A stretch of 64,000 nt of DNA, from the NCBI RefSeq assembly GCF_000067165.1, contig NC_010162.1, forward strand, positions 1,364,001 to 1,428,000, in the 5' to 3' direction. Shown piece after piece: positions 1-8,780 of this stretch. The notes under the pieces are model-generated. The model had not been told where the DNA came from, made no database searches, and was given only the letters and a program-made list of their open reading frames with translations. How positions within the stretch are numbered: the first letter of the stretch is position 1; each line of letters begins with the position of its first letter. The DNA is from Sorangium cellulosum So ce56. GTDB taxonomy: Bacteria > Myxococcota_A > Polyangia > Polyangiales > Polyangiaceae. A program made the translations under genes and the position numbers.

Positions 1-2
1 CG

Positions 3-260
3 GAGCAGCGGGACAGGCTCTTCGAGCCGTTCCGGTGGACCCCGGAGGCGCACAGCGGGCTCGGCGTCGGGCTCTACGTCTGCAGGCTGATCGTGTGGGC
101 GCACGGCGGGGAGATCCTCGTCGAGAGCGAGCCAGGTCAGGGCACGACGTTCCGCGTCCGGCTGCCGCTCCCTCCGGAGATCGACGGAGGCGACGCCGCC
201 CTGGCGCCCGAGGGCGAGCGGAAGCCGGCGGAGGAGCGGAGCAACGGAGGGACGGAGTAA
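3..260 (+). CDS. Sensor histidine kinase, C-terminal end (partial)
   Basis: This is the last 85 codons of a histidine kinase whose start lies outside the window. The frame reads LFEPF, then GLGVGLYVCRLIVWAHGG and GTTFRVRLP. These correspond to the F box, G2 box and closing strand of a HATPase_c domain, which binds ATP to phosphorylate the dimerisation histidine. The GLGxGL motif is intact. A polar tail of about 25 residues follows. No histidine box or sensor domain is visible, so the signal it senses cannot be inferred. The next gene is on the opposite strand and converges on it, so no partner response regulator is seen here. Confidence 0.85.
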   Translation, partial: EQRDRLFEPFRWTPEAHSGLGVGLYVCRLIVWAHGGEILVESEPGQGTTFRVRLPLPPEIDGGDAALAPEGERKPAEERSNGGTE

Positions 261-284
261 CGGGAGCAAGCGAGCGGCGGGCGC

Positions 285-1115
285 TCATCCGATCGCGCCC
301 GCGATGAGCTGCGCCGCCCTCAGGAGGACCGCCACGACCGCCCCGACGTTCCACGCGCGCGCGAGCCACCACTGCACCTCGGCGCCGTTGATCCACGGCG
401 GCACCCACGCCGGCGGCGCCAGCAGATCGGCGACGGTGAGGACCCGCTCGCGCTCCTGCGCCGCGCGGTAGCCGCCCTCGCCGCCTCGGACGTGCTCCTC
501 CGCCCGAACGAGGGCGAGGAGCCGCGCGCCGCGCCCCTCCGGGAGCAGCGCCGCGCCCGCGCGCAGCGCCTCCGGGGTCGCGGGCAGCTCGACGGCCCGG
601 CCGCGCTGCGTGAGGCGGAGCGCGCCGTCCCCCGCGCGCTCGACCCGCCCCCGGACCCAGCCCTCGGAGCGCTCGCCGCGGAGCACCGACGAGAGCGACG
701 CGAGCTCGGGATCGGGGCCCAGCCGGGGCGCGCGCTCCCCCGGGAGCACGCGCGCGGCGAAGAGCCAGAGGGCGATCGGGAGCGCCGACAGGAATGGATT
801 CAGCGCGAGCAGGCTGGTCACGCCCGCCACCCCGTCGAGCACCGGCAGGGCGATCACGCCCGCGCCCGCGAAGGCGCCCACGGCGATCGTCGCGCCGAAC
901 CCGCCGACGACGCCGACGGCGACGTTGCCGATCGCGACGACGCCGACGGCCACGTTGCCGATCGCGATGAAGCCGCGCGCGACGTTGCCGATCGCGATGA
1001 AGCCCGTGACGACGTTGCCGAACACGAGGAACCCGTTCGCGATGTTGCCGGCGTCGACCCAGCGCGCGCGCTCCGCGGCGCTCGCCTCGCCTCCGCCCCG
1101 GAGCGGCCAGCTCAT
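285..1115 (-). CDS. Membrane protein with tandem decapeptide GN(V/I)A-type repeats
   Basis: A 276-aa protein of unknown function. After a short polar N-terminus, residues about 18-80 form at least five consecutive ten-residue repeats of the type GFIAIGNVAR, which would suit a small hydrophobic beta-solenoid. A hydrophobic stretch and a membrane helix follow (ALPIALWLFAARV). A soluble, charged domain of about 120 residues comes next, and the C-terminus ends in another helix (VGAVVAVLLRAAQLIAG). The start codon overlaps the stop of the upstream DUF2914 gene by four bases (ATGA), so the two are probably translationally coupled and may act together in the envelope. The repeats resemble those in other myxobacterial membrane proteins; no function is assigned. 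Confidence 0.75.
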   Translation of the reverse strand: MSWPLRGGGEASAAERARWVDAGNIANGFLVFGNVVTGFIAIGNVARGFIAIGNVAVGVVAIGNVAVGVVGGFGATIAVGAFAGAGVIALPVLDGVAGVTSLLALNPFLSALPIALWLFAARVLPGERAPRLGPDPELASLSSVLRGERSEGWVRGRVERAGDGALRLTQRGRAVELPATPEALRAGAALLPEGRGARLLALVRAEEHVRGGEGGYRAAQERERVLTVADLLAPPAWVPPWINGAEVQWWLARAWNVGAVVAVLLRAAQLIAGAIG

Positions 1116-2662
1116 TCCGTCACCTCGAACGAGGCGCGGCCGACGAGCTGGCCGTCCTCGGTCTCGACATCCACCGTCCAGTGCCCTGTCAGGCGGCGCG
1201 GCAGACGCCCGCCCACGAGCTGCGACTGGAGCCGCACCGCGCCCTCCGGGCCGGGCACGCGCAGCGTCTCCTCGGGCGCGCGGAGGACCTCGCGCCCCTC
1301 GCGCCGCCAGACGTGGAGCAGCCGATCGCCGTCGCCGCCCGGCACCACCACGTCGGTCACCGCGCGGAGCTCGCGGATCACAGAAAAATGAAGTGATTTC
1401 ACGGACATGGCGAGCCGCCCGTCCGGGAGCACCGAGGGGCCCACGGCCGCGGAGGACAGGTGCATCGGGACGGGCGGGATGAGCTCGCGCGTCCCGTAGG
1501 CGAGCCCGACCCCGGCGGCCATCGCGACGACGAGGAACACGGCGCCCATCCGGCTCCAGAGGGCCCCGAACGGCAGGTGCAGCGTGCAGAAGCCGAGCAC
1601 GGACACGAGGGCGGCGGAGAGCAGCGTGTACAGCGTGCGGGTGTCGGGGAGGAGCGCGGGGATGACGAGGTTCAGGCACGCGAACAGCGTCACCCCGTAG
1701 AACACCGACGCGAGGGTCTTCCAGCGCATGAGCACGCGGTCGAAGACGAGGTCGAGCGTCGAGAGCACCGCGCAGGCGGCGAGGAGGAGGACGAACCACC
1801 GGTTCGGCGCGTCCAGGCTGGCGCTCTTCCAGTAGAACGGGAGGAGGAAGAAGAGCATGCCCTGATAGAGGTTCTTCAGGACATAGGTCATCACGAGGAA
1901 GCGCAGCCGGGCGCCGCGCCACGCCGTCGCGAAGTCCTGGCGGGCGCCGGTGCCGAAGAGCCGGAAGAAGAGGAGCACGAGCAGCCAGGCGACGCTGACC
2001 GTGACCGCGAGGAAGCGCGCGTGCTGGAACCCCTTCTGCGCGAAGGTCACGACGAAGGCGCCGAGGCTGAGCGCATACGCGGTGTGCAGCCACCAGAGCT
2101 TCTTGTGGTGGCGCTTGAGGAAGGCGCGGGCGGACGATCGGAGGTCCCCGGGTTTGCCCTCGTCCTCGGCGTTCAGGTCGACGTAGGACGCCTTGGGCTC
2201 GGCCTTGACGGTCGGCGCGTTGTCCTCGTCCGCTGCCGCGCCGCGCGCTTGCCGCTCGGGCATCTTGAGCGTGCGGTCGTCGTGCTCCCCGCCCGGGGTG
2301 CTGGCCCTGGGCGGCATGCGCAGGGTGGCCTCGTCCCCGGCCAGGACGCCGGCCCTGGAGGGCATGCGCAGGGTCGCCTCGTCCCCGGCCAGGGCGCCGG
2401 CCCTGGGCGGCATGCGCAGGGTGGCCTCGTCGGTCGCCGGGGGTCGGGCCTGCCCGGCCGCGTGGGGCGGGGCGTGGCCCGGCGAGCGATCGGGCTCGTC
2501 GCCCGGCATGTACATGATCGTGGGCGCCTCTCCGAAGGCCTCCGGGACGCGCGTCTTGTGGACCTGCGTCGTGGCGCTGGAAGGCGGCGACGGCAGAGAG
2601 GGCGCGTTCGCGTGGGCCCCGGGGGCCGGGGCGTCAGGGGAGCGCGGCGCGTGCTGTTTCAT
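1112..2662 (-). CDS. DUF2914 multi-pass membrane protein with repeated Thr-Leu-Arg-Met-Pro motifs
   Basis: A 516-aa protein starting at the ATG of MKQHAPRSP. Residues 1-185 are disordered and Pro/Ala-rich. They contain the motif DEATLRMP three times with exact 16-residue spacing (Thr81, Thr97, Thr113), plus related DRTLKMP (Thr131) and APTVK (Thr151). A basic stretch (KRHHKK) then leads into about seven predicted membrane helices (about 188-400). The last 100 residues match the DUF2914 pattern, ending WTVDVETEDGQLVGRASFEV. The Thr motifs look like kinase substrates or FHA-domain ligands, but this is inference. The gene is coupled by ATGA to the downstream decapeptide-repeat gene. A longer in-frame start exists upstream but is compositionally unlikely. 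Confidence 0.8.
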   Translation of the reverse strand: MKQHAPRSPDAPAPGAHANAPSLPSPPSSATTQVHKTRVPEAFGEAPTIMYMPGDEPDRSPGHAPPHAAGQARPPATDEATLRMPPRAGALAGDEATLRMPSRAGVLAGDEATLRMPPRASTPGGEHDDRTLKMPERQARGAAADEDNAPTVKAEPKASYVDLNAEDEGKPGDLRSSARAFLKRHHKKLWWLHTAYALSLGAFVVTFAQKGFQHARFLAVTVSVAWLLVLLFFRLFGTGARQDFATAWRGARLRFLVMTYVLKNLYQGMLFFLLPFYWKSASLDAPNRWFVLLLAACAVLSTLDLVFDRVLMRWKTLASVFYGVTLFACLNLVIPALLPDTRTLYTLLSAALVSVLGFCTLHLPFGALWSRMGAVFLVVAMAAGVGLAYGTRELIPPVPMHLSSAAVGPSVLPDGRLAMSVKSLHFSVIRELRAVTDVVVPGGDGDRLLHVWRREGREVLRAPEETLRVPGPEGAVRLQSQLVGGRLPRRLTGHWTVDVETEDGQLVGRASFEVTE

Positions 2663-2827
2663 GTCCGGCCCGCAGCGTACCCGACGGGCGGTCCACCTTC
2701 GAGCGCCGCACGAGCGGGCCGGCGCGGCCGGCGCTCGGTGGCGCGCAGGGCGGCGAGCGCCTGGACGGGGCGCGTGTCGTCGTCCTGAACAACCCCTCAT
2801 GGGTCGGCATCTTGCCGGGAAACTGAA

Positions 2828-2880
2828 CAGGGAGACGGTGAGATCGCCGGGATTGTACTCCCCGTCTCCCCGCCTCCCTG
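2828..2880. repeat. Dispersed GC-rich hairpin repeat, family A copy 1
   Basis: An imperfect inverted repeat of the form CAGGGAG-(A/G)CGGTGAGA ... CCCCGTCTCCCCGCCTCCCTG. A second copy of the same element lies at about 62,996-63,056, on the other side of the window. Both are intergenic. This copy lies between the starts of the DUF2914 gene (ends upstream at 2,662) and the end of the GH11 gene at 2,981. The rest of 2,663-2,980 shows no gene. Confidence 0.75.
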
Positions 2881-2980
2881 TGAATTCTCCCCCCGAAAAA
2901 TTCGAGGGGATGCTTCGGGTGCCCGTGGTTGCTCCGTTCAGGGACGGCTGTCGGCCGAAACGATGCTCAGGGCCCGGCGC

Positions 2981-3982
2981 TCACTCGATCGAGACCTTCA
3001 CATCGGCGTTGCCGCTGCTTTGATAGCCTTCCACGACCAGCGAGACCTCATAGAAGGTCCCGAGGGACAGCCCCTGCTTCCCCCACGCGTCGAAGTGGTT
3101 GCCGACAGTGATGGTTCCGCTCGTGCGCTTCTGCTGCCGGACGCTCCAGAACTGATAGAAGGTCGCCGTGCCATCGATGGAAGGTTGGTTGACTCGCTGG
3201 GTCTTGTAGATGTCGTAGGTACCTCCGTCGCTGGAGACGGTGCCCACGAACCCTTCTCCGCCCGGCGGACGCCAGGTGCCCCAGCTATCGATGATGTAAT
3301 ACTCGATGAGCGGGTTCCTCGTCCACCCGTAGACACCCAGGTAGGAATTGCCGTTCGGCCGGTAGTCGGCCTCGTAGGTGACGACATTGTTCTTCCCGCC
3401 CGGCCTCACGCCTTTACGGCCCAGCAGGTTGTTGATGTTGTTCCAGTCTACCCTGAAGCCATCCGCCGTGTTGACCAGGCACCCGTTTCCTCGGTCCTTC
3501 CAGTATTCGAAGGTGAGCCCGCAATGCATGCCTGTCCTGTCGCTGCAGACCTCCAGGTCGGCTTCCGTGCACCGGGTAGGTGTGCCGGCCCCGGTCGTGG
3601 CCGTGGTGCTGCTCGCGGTCGTGCTGCTCGTTGTCGAGCTGCTCGTTGTCGAGCTGCTCGTTGTCGAGCTGCTTGTCGTCGAGCTGCTTGTCGTCGAGCT
3701 GCTCCCGCCCCCGGACCCGTCCGAGCCCCCGGTCCCGCTCGTGGTCGACCCGCTCGTGGTGGTGCTGCCCGTGGTCCCGCTCGTCGTCGACCCGCCCGGG
3801 CCCACCGTGGTGCTGGTGGTGCCGGTGGTGCCGGTGGTGCCGGTGCTGCCCACGGTGGCGCCGCCCGTCCCAGACGAGCCGCCACCCGCCCCGGTCTCCC
3901 CAGAGGAATCGTCCGGCCCTGCGCAGCCGATGGCAACGACTCCCAGGACCATAGTAAAATGTTTTAACAAAGTTAAACTCAC
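2981..3982 (-). CDS. GH11 endo-1,4-beta-xylanase, lipoprotein with Ser/Thr linker
   Basis: A 333-aa secreted enzyme that cleaves internal beta-1,4 bonds of xylan. The start is a GTG preceded by AGGAGG at ideal spacing. The signal peptide ends in the lipobox VAIGC (Cys20). Residues 21-133 are a Gly- then Ser/Thr-rich linker. The catalytic jelly roll (about 135-333) carries the GH11 signature YLGVYGWTRNPLIEYYI with nucleophile Glu227. The acid/base is Glu318 in LVVEGYQSSG. The domain length fits GH11. The lipobox suggests surface anchoring, with the long linker reaching the substrate. It is divergent from the GH30 gene, and together with the nearby CE1 esterase and the GH67 and CE15 genes near 45 kb it points to glucuronoxylan use. 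Confidence 0.93.
   Translation of the reverse strand: MSLTLLKHFTMVLGVVAIGCAGPDDSSGETGAGGGSSGTGGATVGSTGTTGTTGTTSTTVGPGGSTTSGTTGSTTTSGSTTSGTGGSDGSGGGSSSTTSSSTTSSSTTSSSTTSSSTTSSTTASSTTATTGAGTPTRCTEADLEVCSDRTGMHCGLTFEYWKDRGNGCLVNTADGFRVDWNNINNLLGRKGVRPGGKNNVVTYEADYRPNGNSYLGVYGWTRNPLIEYYIIDSWGTWRPPGGEGFVGTVSSDGGTYDIYKTQRVNQPSIDGTATFYQFWSVRQQKRTSGTITVGNHFDAWGKQGLSLGTFYEVSLVVEGYQSSGNADVKVSIE
3625..3706. repeat. 15-nt coding minisatellite in the xylanase linker
   Basis: About five tandem copies of a 15-base unit (GCTGCTCGTTGTCGA on the plus strand), with a third-position change in the later copies. They encode repeated TTSSS on the minus strand. The array lies entirely inside the linker of the GH11 gene, so copy changes would alter linker length in steps of five residues without breaking the frame. 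Confidence 0.75.
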
Positions 3983-4461
3983 AGATCCTCCTTGGCGAGA
4001 TGGTTCAGTTCCCTGCAGCCGATCTCGTGATCATGGCTAGCATCAGGACTCGGTGGCGACAACGACCCGTAGAGCCCTTCCAGCCGCTGTTCCAAGGCCC
4101 GCCCTCGGCTCGATCCGGTTAAGCTGCGGACGAGGTCGCACAACCGCCCCGGTACGGTGGGTCTGCGAACAGCTGCCGAGGCACGCGCTTCCCCCCGTCA
4201 CCCTGGATCCCTGACGCGCTGGAGCCTTGACGCGCTGAGTCGCGTGAAACAGCGCAAGAGAACTACATGGGGGCGGGAAGTTGGGATCGGCTCGGGTCCC
4301 ATCTTCCACGCTCCGCGCCGTCATGCTCTACTGTTGCGGTTCTCGGGAAGACGCTGCCTGTTCGGCGCCTTGCCCGGCCGGACAGGTCATCGGCCACCTG
4401 AGAGAGCTGTTGAGACCTCTCACCGTGAAGCGACCGGGCGCCGGCGCTCGGGGACGGCCCC
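3983..4461. other. Divergent intergenic region between GH11 and GH30 genes
   Basis: This 479-base stretch lies between two outward-facing hydrolase genes and so should hold both promoters. The start of the GH11 gene and its leader are locally AT-rich. Short open frames exist on both strands but have no family resemblance or ribosome binding sites. No clear operator palindrome was found. Confidence 0.5.
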
Positions 4462-6096
4462 ATGATGACCAGGACGTCGAGAACCTCGTCCCTCCTTGCG
4501 ATCACCCTGGTCCTCGTATCGGGCTGCGGTCGTGATTCGGCGGCTCCCTCGGACGAGGCCGGGTCGAACGGTGGAAGCGGCGGCGCGCCCTCGACCGGAG
4601 CAGGAGGAGCGGCGGGCCCTGGCGGGGCGCCGGCGGGCCCTGGCGGGGCGCCGGCGGGCTCCGGTGGGGCAGGGGCGGCGAGCGCGGCTTCGGCCAGCGG
4701 CGGCTCGTCGGGCGCGAGCGGGGGCTCACCGAGCGAGCCTCGCCCCACGGTGACCGCCGCTCCGGGCACGGAGCTCGTCCGGGTCGACACGAGCGTGGTG
4801 CACCAATCCTTCGAGGGCTGGGGCACGAGCTTGTGCTGGTGGGCCGATCACGTGGGCGGATGGCAGGAAGCCAAGCGCAACGCCGTGGTCGAAGCGGTCG
4901 TCGATCCGGTGAATGGCCTCGGCTACAACGTCTTCCGCTACAACATCGGCGGCGGGGAGAACCCGTCCCACGAGCACATGAAGGAGCACCGCGAGATGCC
5001 TGGATTCCAGAGCGCCGACGGGACCTTCACGTGGGCGAACGACGCCAGGCAGCGCGCCATCCTCCTGCGCATCGCGGAGCGCGGAGCGGATCTGATCTTC
5101 GAGGCGTTCTCCAACTCTCCCCCCTACTGGATGACGAACAGCGGTTGCGCCTCGGGCAGCAGCGACGGCAAGGACAACCTCAAAGCGGACCATTACGACG
5201 ACTTCGCCCACTACCTCACGGAGGTCGTCCGCCACTACAGGGACGAGCACGGGATCACCTTTCGCACGCTGGAGCCGCTGAACGAGCCCTTCGCCGACTG
5301 GTGGAAATCGAACGGCTCCCAGGAAGGATGCCATTTCGACCGGGCGAGCCAGGAGAAGATCATCCAGGAGGTGGCCAAGCAGCTGACCAGCAAGGGCCTC
5401 GGCGAGACGGCGGTCAGCGCGTCGGACGAGAACAGCATGGATGACGCCGTCCGGAACATCGGCGCCTTCGGCGCGGGGACGCTCGCCGCTCTCCAGCAGC
5501 TCAACGTCCACTCCTACGCCGGCAGCCAGCGCAGGGAGCTCCGGCAGCTGGCGACCAGGCTCGGCAAGCGGCTGTGGCAATCGGAGTCGGGGCCGCTCGG
5601 GCAGAACATCAGCGACGACACGGACGCGGCGCTGTTCATGGCGGAGCGCATCATCGACGATCTACGCGACCTGAAGCCGGAGGCCTGGGTGGACTGGCAG
5701 TCGGGCGATCCGTCGCGCAGCTGGGCGAGCTTCACGCTGAACGACCGCGAGCAGTCCTTCGCGCCGATCAAGCGCTTTTACATGCATGCCGGCTTCAGCC
5801 GCTACATCCGGCCCGGCGCGCGCTTCGTCGACGTCGACAGCGAGGACATGGTGGCCGCGGTCAGCGCCGGCGGGGGCTCTCTCTCGCTCGTGGTCCGCAA
5901 CGGCGATCGCAGCGCGAGCCGCGGCTACACGCTCGATCTCACCCGGCTCCGCGCGGTCGGTCCCGCCGCGGAGGTGCACCGCACCTCGCGCACGGAGGAC
6001 CTCGAGCGGCTCCCCGACATGGCGATCGAAGACTATCGCCTGGTGGTCACGGTCCCGGCCTTTTCCGTCACCACCTTCGTCATCCCGATGCCCTGA
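4462..6096 (+). CDS. GH30-family glycoside hydrolase, lipoprotein
   Basis: A 544-aa secreted hydrolase. The signal peptide ends at the lipobox LVSGC (Cys22), and residues 30-98 are a Gly/Ala/Ser linker. The TIM barrel starts near FEGWGTSLCWWADHVGG. The acid/base is Glu275 in EPLNEPFADWW, and the nucleophile is Glu375 in LWQSESGP. A C-terminal beta domain follows (about 440-544). The SLCWWA motif and the QEGCHF segment after the acid/base resemble subfamily GH30_5 (endo-beta-1,6-galactanase) more than GH30_8 glucuronoxylanases. The substrate may therefore be arabinogalactan side chains rather than xylan; this is a judgement from motifs only. The start is the first of two adjacent ATGs. Confidence 0.9.
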   Translation: MMTRTSRTSSLLAITLVLVSGCGRDSAAPSDEAGSNGGSGGAPSTGAGGAAGPGGAPAGPGGAPAGSGGAGAASAASASGGSSGASGGSPSEPRPTVTAAPGTELVRVDTSVVHQSFEGWGTSLCWWADHVGGWQEAKRNAVVEAVVDPVNGLGYNVFRYNIGGGENPSHEHMKEHREMPGFQSADGTFTWANDARQRAILLRIAERGADLIFEAFSNSPPYWMTNSGCASGSSDGKDNLKADHYDDFAHYLTEVVRHYRDEHGITFRTLEPLNEPFADWWKSNGSQEGCHFDRASQEKIIQEVAKQLTSKGLGETAVSASDENSMDDAVRNIGAFGAGTLAALQQLNVHSYAGSQRRELRQLATRLGKRLWQSESGPLGQNISDDTDAALFMAERIIDDLRDLKPEAWVDWQSGDPSRSWASFTLNDREQSFAPIKRFYMHAGFSRYIRPGARFVDVDSEDMVAAVSAGGGSLSLVVRNGDRSASRGYTLDLTRLRAVGPAAEVHRTSRTEDLERLPDMAIEDYRLVVTVPAFSVTTFVIPMP

Positions 6097-6157
6097 GGCT
6101 CCCTAGGTCGCTGAGGCTGCCGGCCTGGACCGTTGCCCAGGCCACCTGTCCGTGCCG

Positions 6158-7369
6158 TCAATCGACCGGATAGCCCCGCCACATCCAGCGCAGCGTGTCG
6201 GGGAGCGTCTGCCTGATCACTCTCCCGTCGCAGTGGCCGGCGCCCTTCGCGTAGACGAAGCGGTAATGATACCCCTTCTCCTTGAGGACCGCCGCCACGC
6301 GCTGGTTCGCCATCACCCAGTTGTGGTGGCTGGCTTCATCCCTGGTGCTGCCGAGGTCGTTCTCGCCGACCTGCAGGAAGACGCGCAACGGCTTGGGCGG
6401 GCTCTCCCGGATGAGCCCCTCCGTGTACTCCCAGGCGCCGTCAGGATACTCGGCCTCGGTGGGCGCGATGGGGTTCTGCTGGTCGACGAACGTGCCGGCG
6501 TAGGTGACGATCTTGCGGTAGGTGTCGTGGCCGAACCAACCCATGGTCAGCGCCGCCGCCCCGCCCGAGCTGCATCCGTACGAGGCGCGGCCGTCCGGGT
6601 TGCTCGTGAACTTCAGGTTGGGGTACGCGGCGTGGACGGCCTGGTCGTTCTTGACCGCCTCCAGGAGCTCCGTATCTACGAACCTCTGATAGGCGTCCGA
6701 CATGGTATCGTATTCGAGCCCCCGCTCGCTGCCGTACGAGTCGCCCCCTCCGCTCGCGGCAAAGATGGCGATGACGCTCGGGAAGCGGTTGTTCGGGTCC
6801 GCGACGAAGTTGTTGATCGTGTTGATGATCTCGTTCCTGTCGCGCGCGTCCTGGACGACCATGAACGGCGCCTCCGTGCCGTCGACGTACGTCGCGGGGA
6901 TAGCGACCTCCACGCGGCGGTTGAAATCCCCCTTGGCGTTGTCGTTCAACGTCGGATCGTGGCCGGTGAAGATCTCGCTCTCCCGGGACGACAGGGAAAA
7001 CGTGAACGTCCGCCCCTGGGGAACGCCGTCGATCCTCTTGATCTCCGGGGCGTCCCGGTAGTCAGGCCCGATCTCGAAATCGCCGTCGCCTTCGGTGCCG
7101 ACCGGATCGACCGTCCCGCCCTGTCCTCCCCCGCCGCTCGGGTTCGGGTCGTCCGTGCCGCCCGCGCCCGAGGTGCTGCCGCCGCTGCTGCTACTCGAAG
7201 AACTGCTGCTGCTGCTGCTCGGAGCGCTGCTGCCGCTGCTGCTCGAAGCGCTGCTGCTTCCTTGTCCTCCGCTGCCGCCCGAGCCGCCGGCGGCGTCGTT
7301 GTCGGACCCGCAGGCAGCGATTGAAAGCGCGACAAGGAGCGAGATACTGCATGGGATCGAGCGGGTCAT
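6158..7369 (-). CDS. CE1-type carbohydrate esterase (feruloyl/acetyl-xylan esterase-like), lipoprotein
   Basis: A 403-aa alpha/beta hydrolase of the enterochelin-esterase/CE1 type. It probably removes feruloyl or acetyl groups from xylan. The start follows a strong AGGAGG site. The lipobox SIAAC gives Cys20. A Gly/Ser linker including a run of 12 Ser spans about 25-90. The nucleophile elbow is GCSSG (Ser267). The catalytic His is in GAGHCDG (His379), and the acid is probably in GENDLG (about Asp338). It faces the GH30 gene end to end, 61 bases apart. The substrate cannot be settled from the sequence; feruloyl esterase, acetyl xylan esterase and glucan-related esterase all share this fold. Confidence 0.82.
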   Translation of the reverse strand: MTRSIPCSISLLVALSIAACGSDNDAAGGSGGSGGQGSSSASSSSGSSAPSSSSSSSSSSSSGGSTSGAGGTDDPNPSGGGGQGGTVDPVGTEGDGDFEIGPDYRDAPEIKRIDGVPQGRTFTFSLSSRESEIFTGHDPTLNDNAKGDFNRRVEVAIPATYVDGTEAPFMVVQDARDRNEIINTINNFVADPNNRFPSVIAIFAASGGGDSYGSERGLEYDTMSDAYQRFVDTELLEAVKNDQAVHAAYPNLKFTSNPDGRASYGCSSGGAAALTMGWFGHDTYRKIVTYAGTFVDQQNPIAPTEAEYPDGAWEYTEGLIRESPPKPLRVFLQVGENDLGSTRDEASHHNWVMANQRVAAVLKEKGYHYRFVYAKGAGHCDGRVIRQTLPDTLRWMWRGYPVD

Positions 7370-7526
7370 GGATCCTCCTGGGATTGGATTGCGTTGCTCG
7401 CCATACGCGTGTGCGGCACGGACGTCGGGCCGGGGCGCTCGCGCGCTGGTCGGCGGACGTGCAGCCGAGGTGACGTTCGCGTGAGCGCGCAGGCGCCGCG
7501 AGGCCGCGCGGGTGACCGTCGACGAG

Positions 7527-8780
7527 CTACTCGGTGGTGAACCGGAAGACGGCCGTCTGCGCGTAGCGCTGGCCGGGCTTGAGGATGACCTCGTTCTTCC
7601 AGGCCGGGACGTTGATCGAGTTCGGGAACTTCTGCGGCTCGAGGCACAGGCCGCTGTACTGGCCGTAGACCGCGCCGCCCTTGCCCTTGATCGACCCGTC
7701 GAGGTAGTTGCCCGTATAGAACTGGATCCCCGGCTGATCGGCCTCGATCGTCAGCACCCGACCGGTCTTCGGATCCTTGACCCGAGCCGCCTCGCGGAGC
7801 TTGTGCGGGTCGCCGCTGACGATCATGTTGTGGTCGTATCCGACCGGCTTGCCGCCCACGGCTTCCAGGTCCCTGCCGATCGGCTTGGCGGCGGTGAAAT
7901 CGAGCGGCGTCCCCTTCACCGGCTTGATCTGGCCCGAGGGGACGCCGGTGGCGTCCGGCGGGGTGTAGCTGTCGGCGTGCAGCGTCAGCTCCTGGTCGGC
8001 GACGGAGCCCGAGCCGTGCCCTCCCAGGTTCCAGTAGCCGTGGTGGGCCATGTTGACGATCGTGGTCTTGTCGGTCGTGGCCGACATCTCGACCCTGAGC
8101 TCATTTTTGTTGGTGAGCGTGTAGGTCGTGGTCGCGTTGACCGTGCCGGGGTATCCTTCTTCCCCATCCTTCGACACGTACGTGAGCGTGATGGACGGGC
8201 CGTCCGGCGTCTCGGTCGCTTCGGCGTCCCAGACGACCTTGTCCCAGCCTTTCTTGCCGCCGTGCAGCGTGTGGGCCCCGTTGTTCGCGGCGAGCTTGTA
8301 GGTCTTGCCATCGAGCTGGAACTGCGCGTTCTTGATGCGATTGGCCACGCGGCCGACCGTCGCCCCGAAGTAGGGGCTGCTCTTCAGGTAGCCGTCGAGG
8401 TTGTCATGGCCGAGGACGATGTCGTCCATCTTCCCTGTCTTGTCGGGGACGTGGAGCTCGGTCACCGTCGCGCCGTAGGTCATCACCTTCGCGACCAGGC
8501 CGTTCGCGTTCGTGAGCGTGTAGAGGATCACCTCTTTGCCATCGGCGTTGCCGAAGGGCGCCTTGGAGATGGAAGCGGGCTTTGCGTTCACGGCTTCACC
8601 ACCAGGTGGCTCGGATCTGGCGGCGGGGGCCGCTGGAGCGGCGTCCGTCGCGGGGGCCGCAGGCGGCGCAGGCGGCGCTGCCGCAGGGGGCGTGTCGACG
8701 GCGTGCGCGCCGCCGCACGCGCCGGTGAGGCACGCCGTCATCGTCAATCCGAACCACGATCTCGTCCTACCCATCACCAT
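7527..8780 (-). CDS. galM: Aldose 1-epimerase (galactose mutarotase family), secreted lipoprotein
   Basis: A 417-aa protein that would interconvert the alpha and beta anomers of aldoses released from polysaccharides. The start follows GGAGGGAA. The lipobox LTGAC gives Cys22, followed by a Pro/Ala linker to about residue 68. The family residues are present: NRI at about 147-149, His247 in AHHGYWNLGG, GYDHNMIV, QPGIQFYTGNYLDG and the catalytic Glu381 in GLCLEPQKFPNS. Most GalM enzymes are cytoplasmic, so a lipoprotein form fits an extracellular sugar-processing role beside the xylanase block. A LacI-like palindrome lies about 215 bases upstream. Confidence 0.9.
   Translation of the reverse strand: MVMGRTRSWFGLTMTACLTGACGGAHAVDTPPAAAPPAPPAAPATDAAPAAPAARSEPPGGEAVNAKPASISKAPFGNADGKEVILYTLTNANGLVAKVMTYGATVTELHVPDKTGKMDDIVLGHDNLDGYLKSSPYFGATVGRVANRIKNAQFQLDGKTYKLAANNGAHTLHGGKKGWDKVVWDAEATETPDGPSITLTYVSKDGEEGYPGTVNATTTYTLTNKNELRVEMSATTDKTTIVNMAHHGYWNLGGHGSGSVADQELTLHADSYTPPDATGVPSGQIKPVKGTPLDFTAAKPIGRDLEAVGGKPVGYDHNMIVSGDPHKLREAARVKDPKTGRVLTIEADQPGIQFYTGNYLDGSIKGKGGAVYGQYSGLCLEPQKFPNSINVPAWKNEVILKPGQRYAQTAVFRFTTE

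Noticed and set aside
4043..4465. Small genes between the GH11 and GH30 genes
   Set aside because: Frames on both strands lack ribosome binding sites, motifs and protein-like composition.
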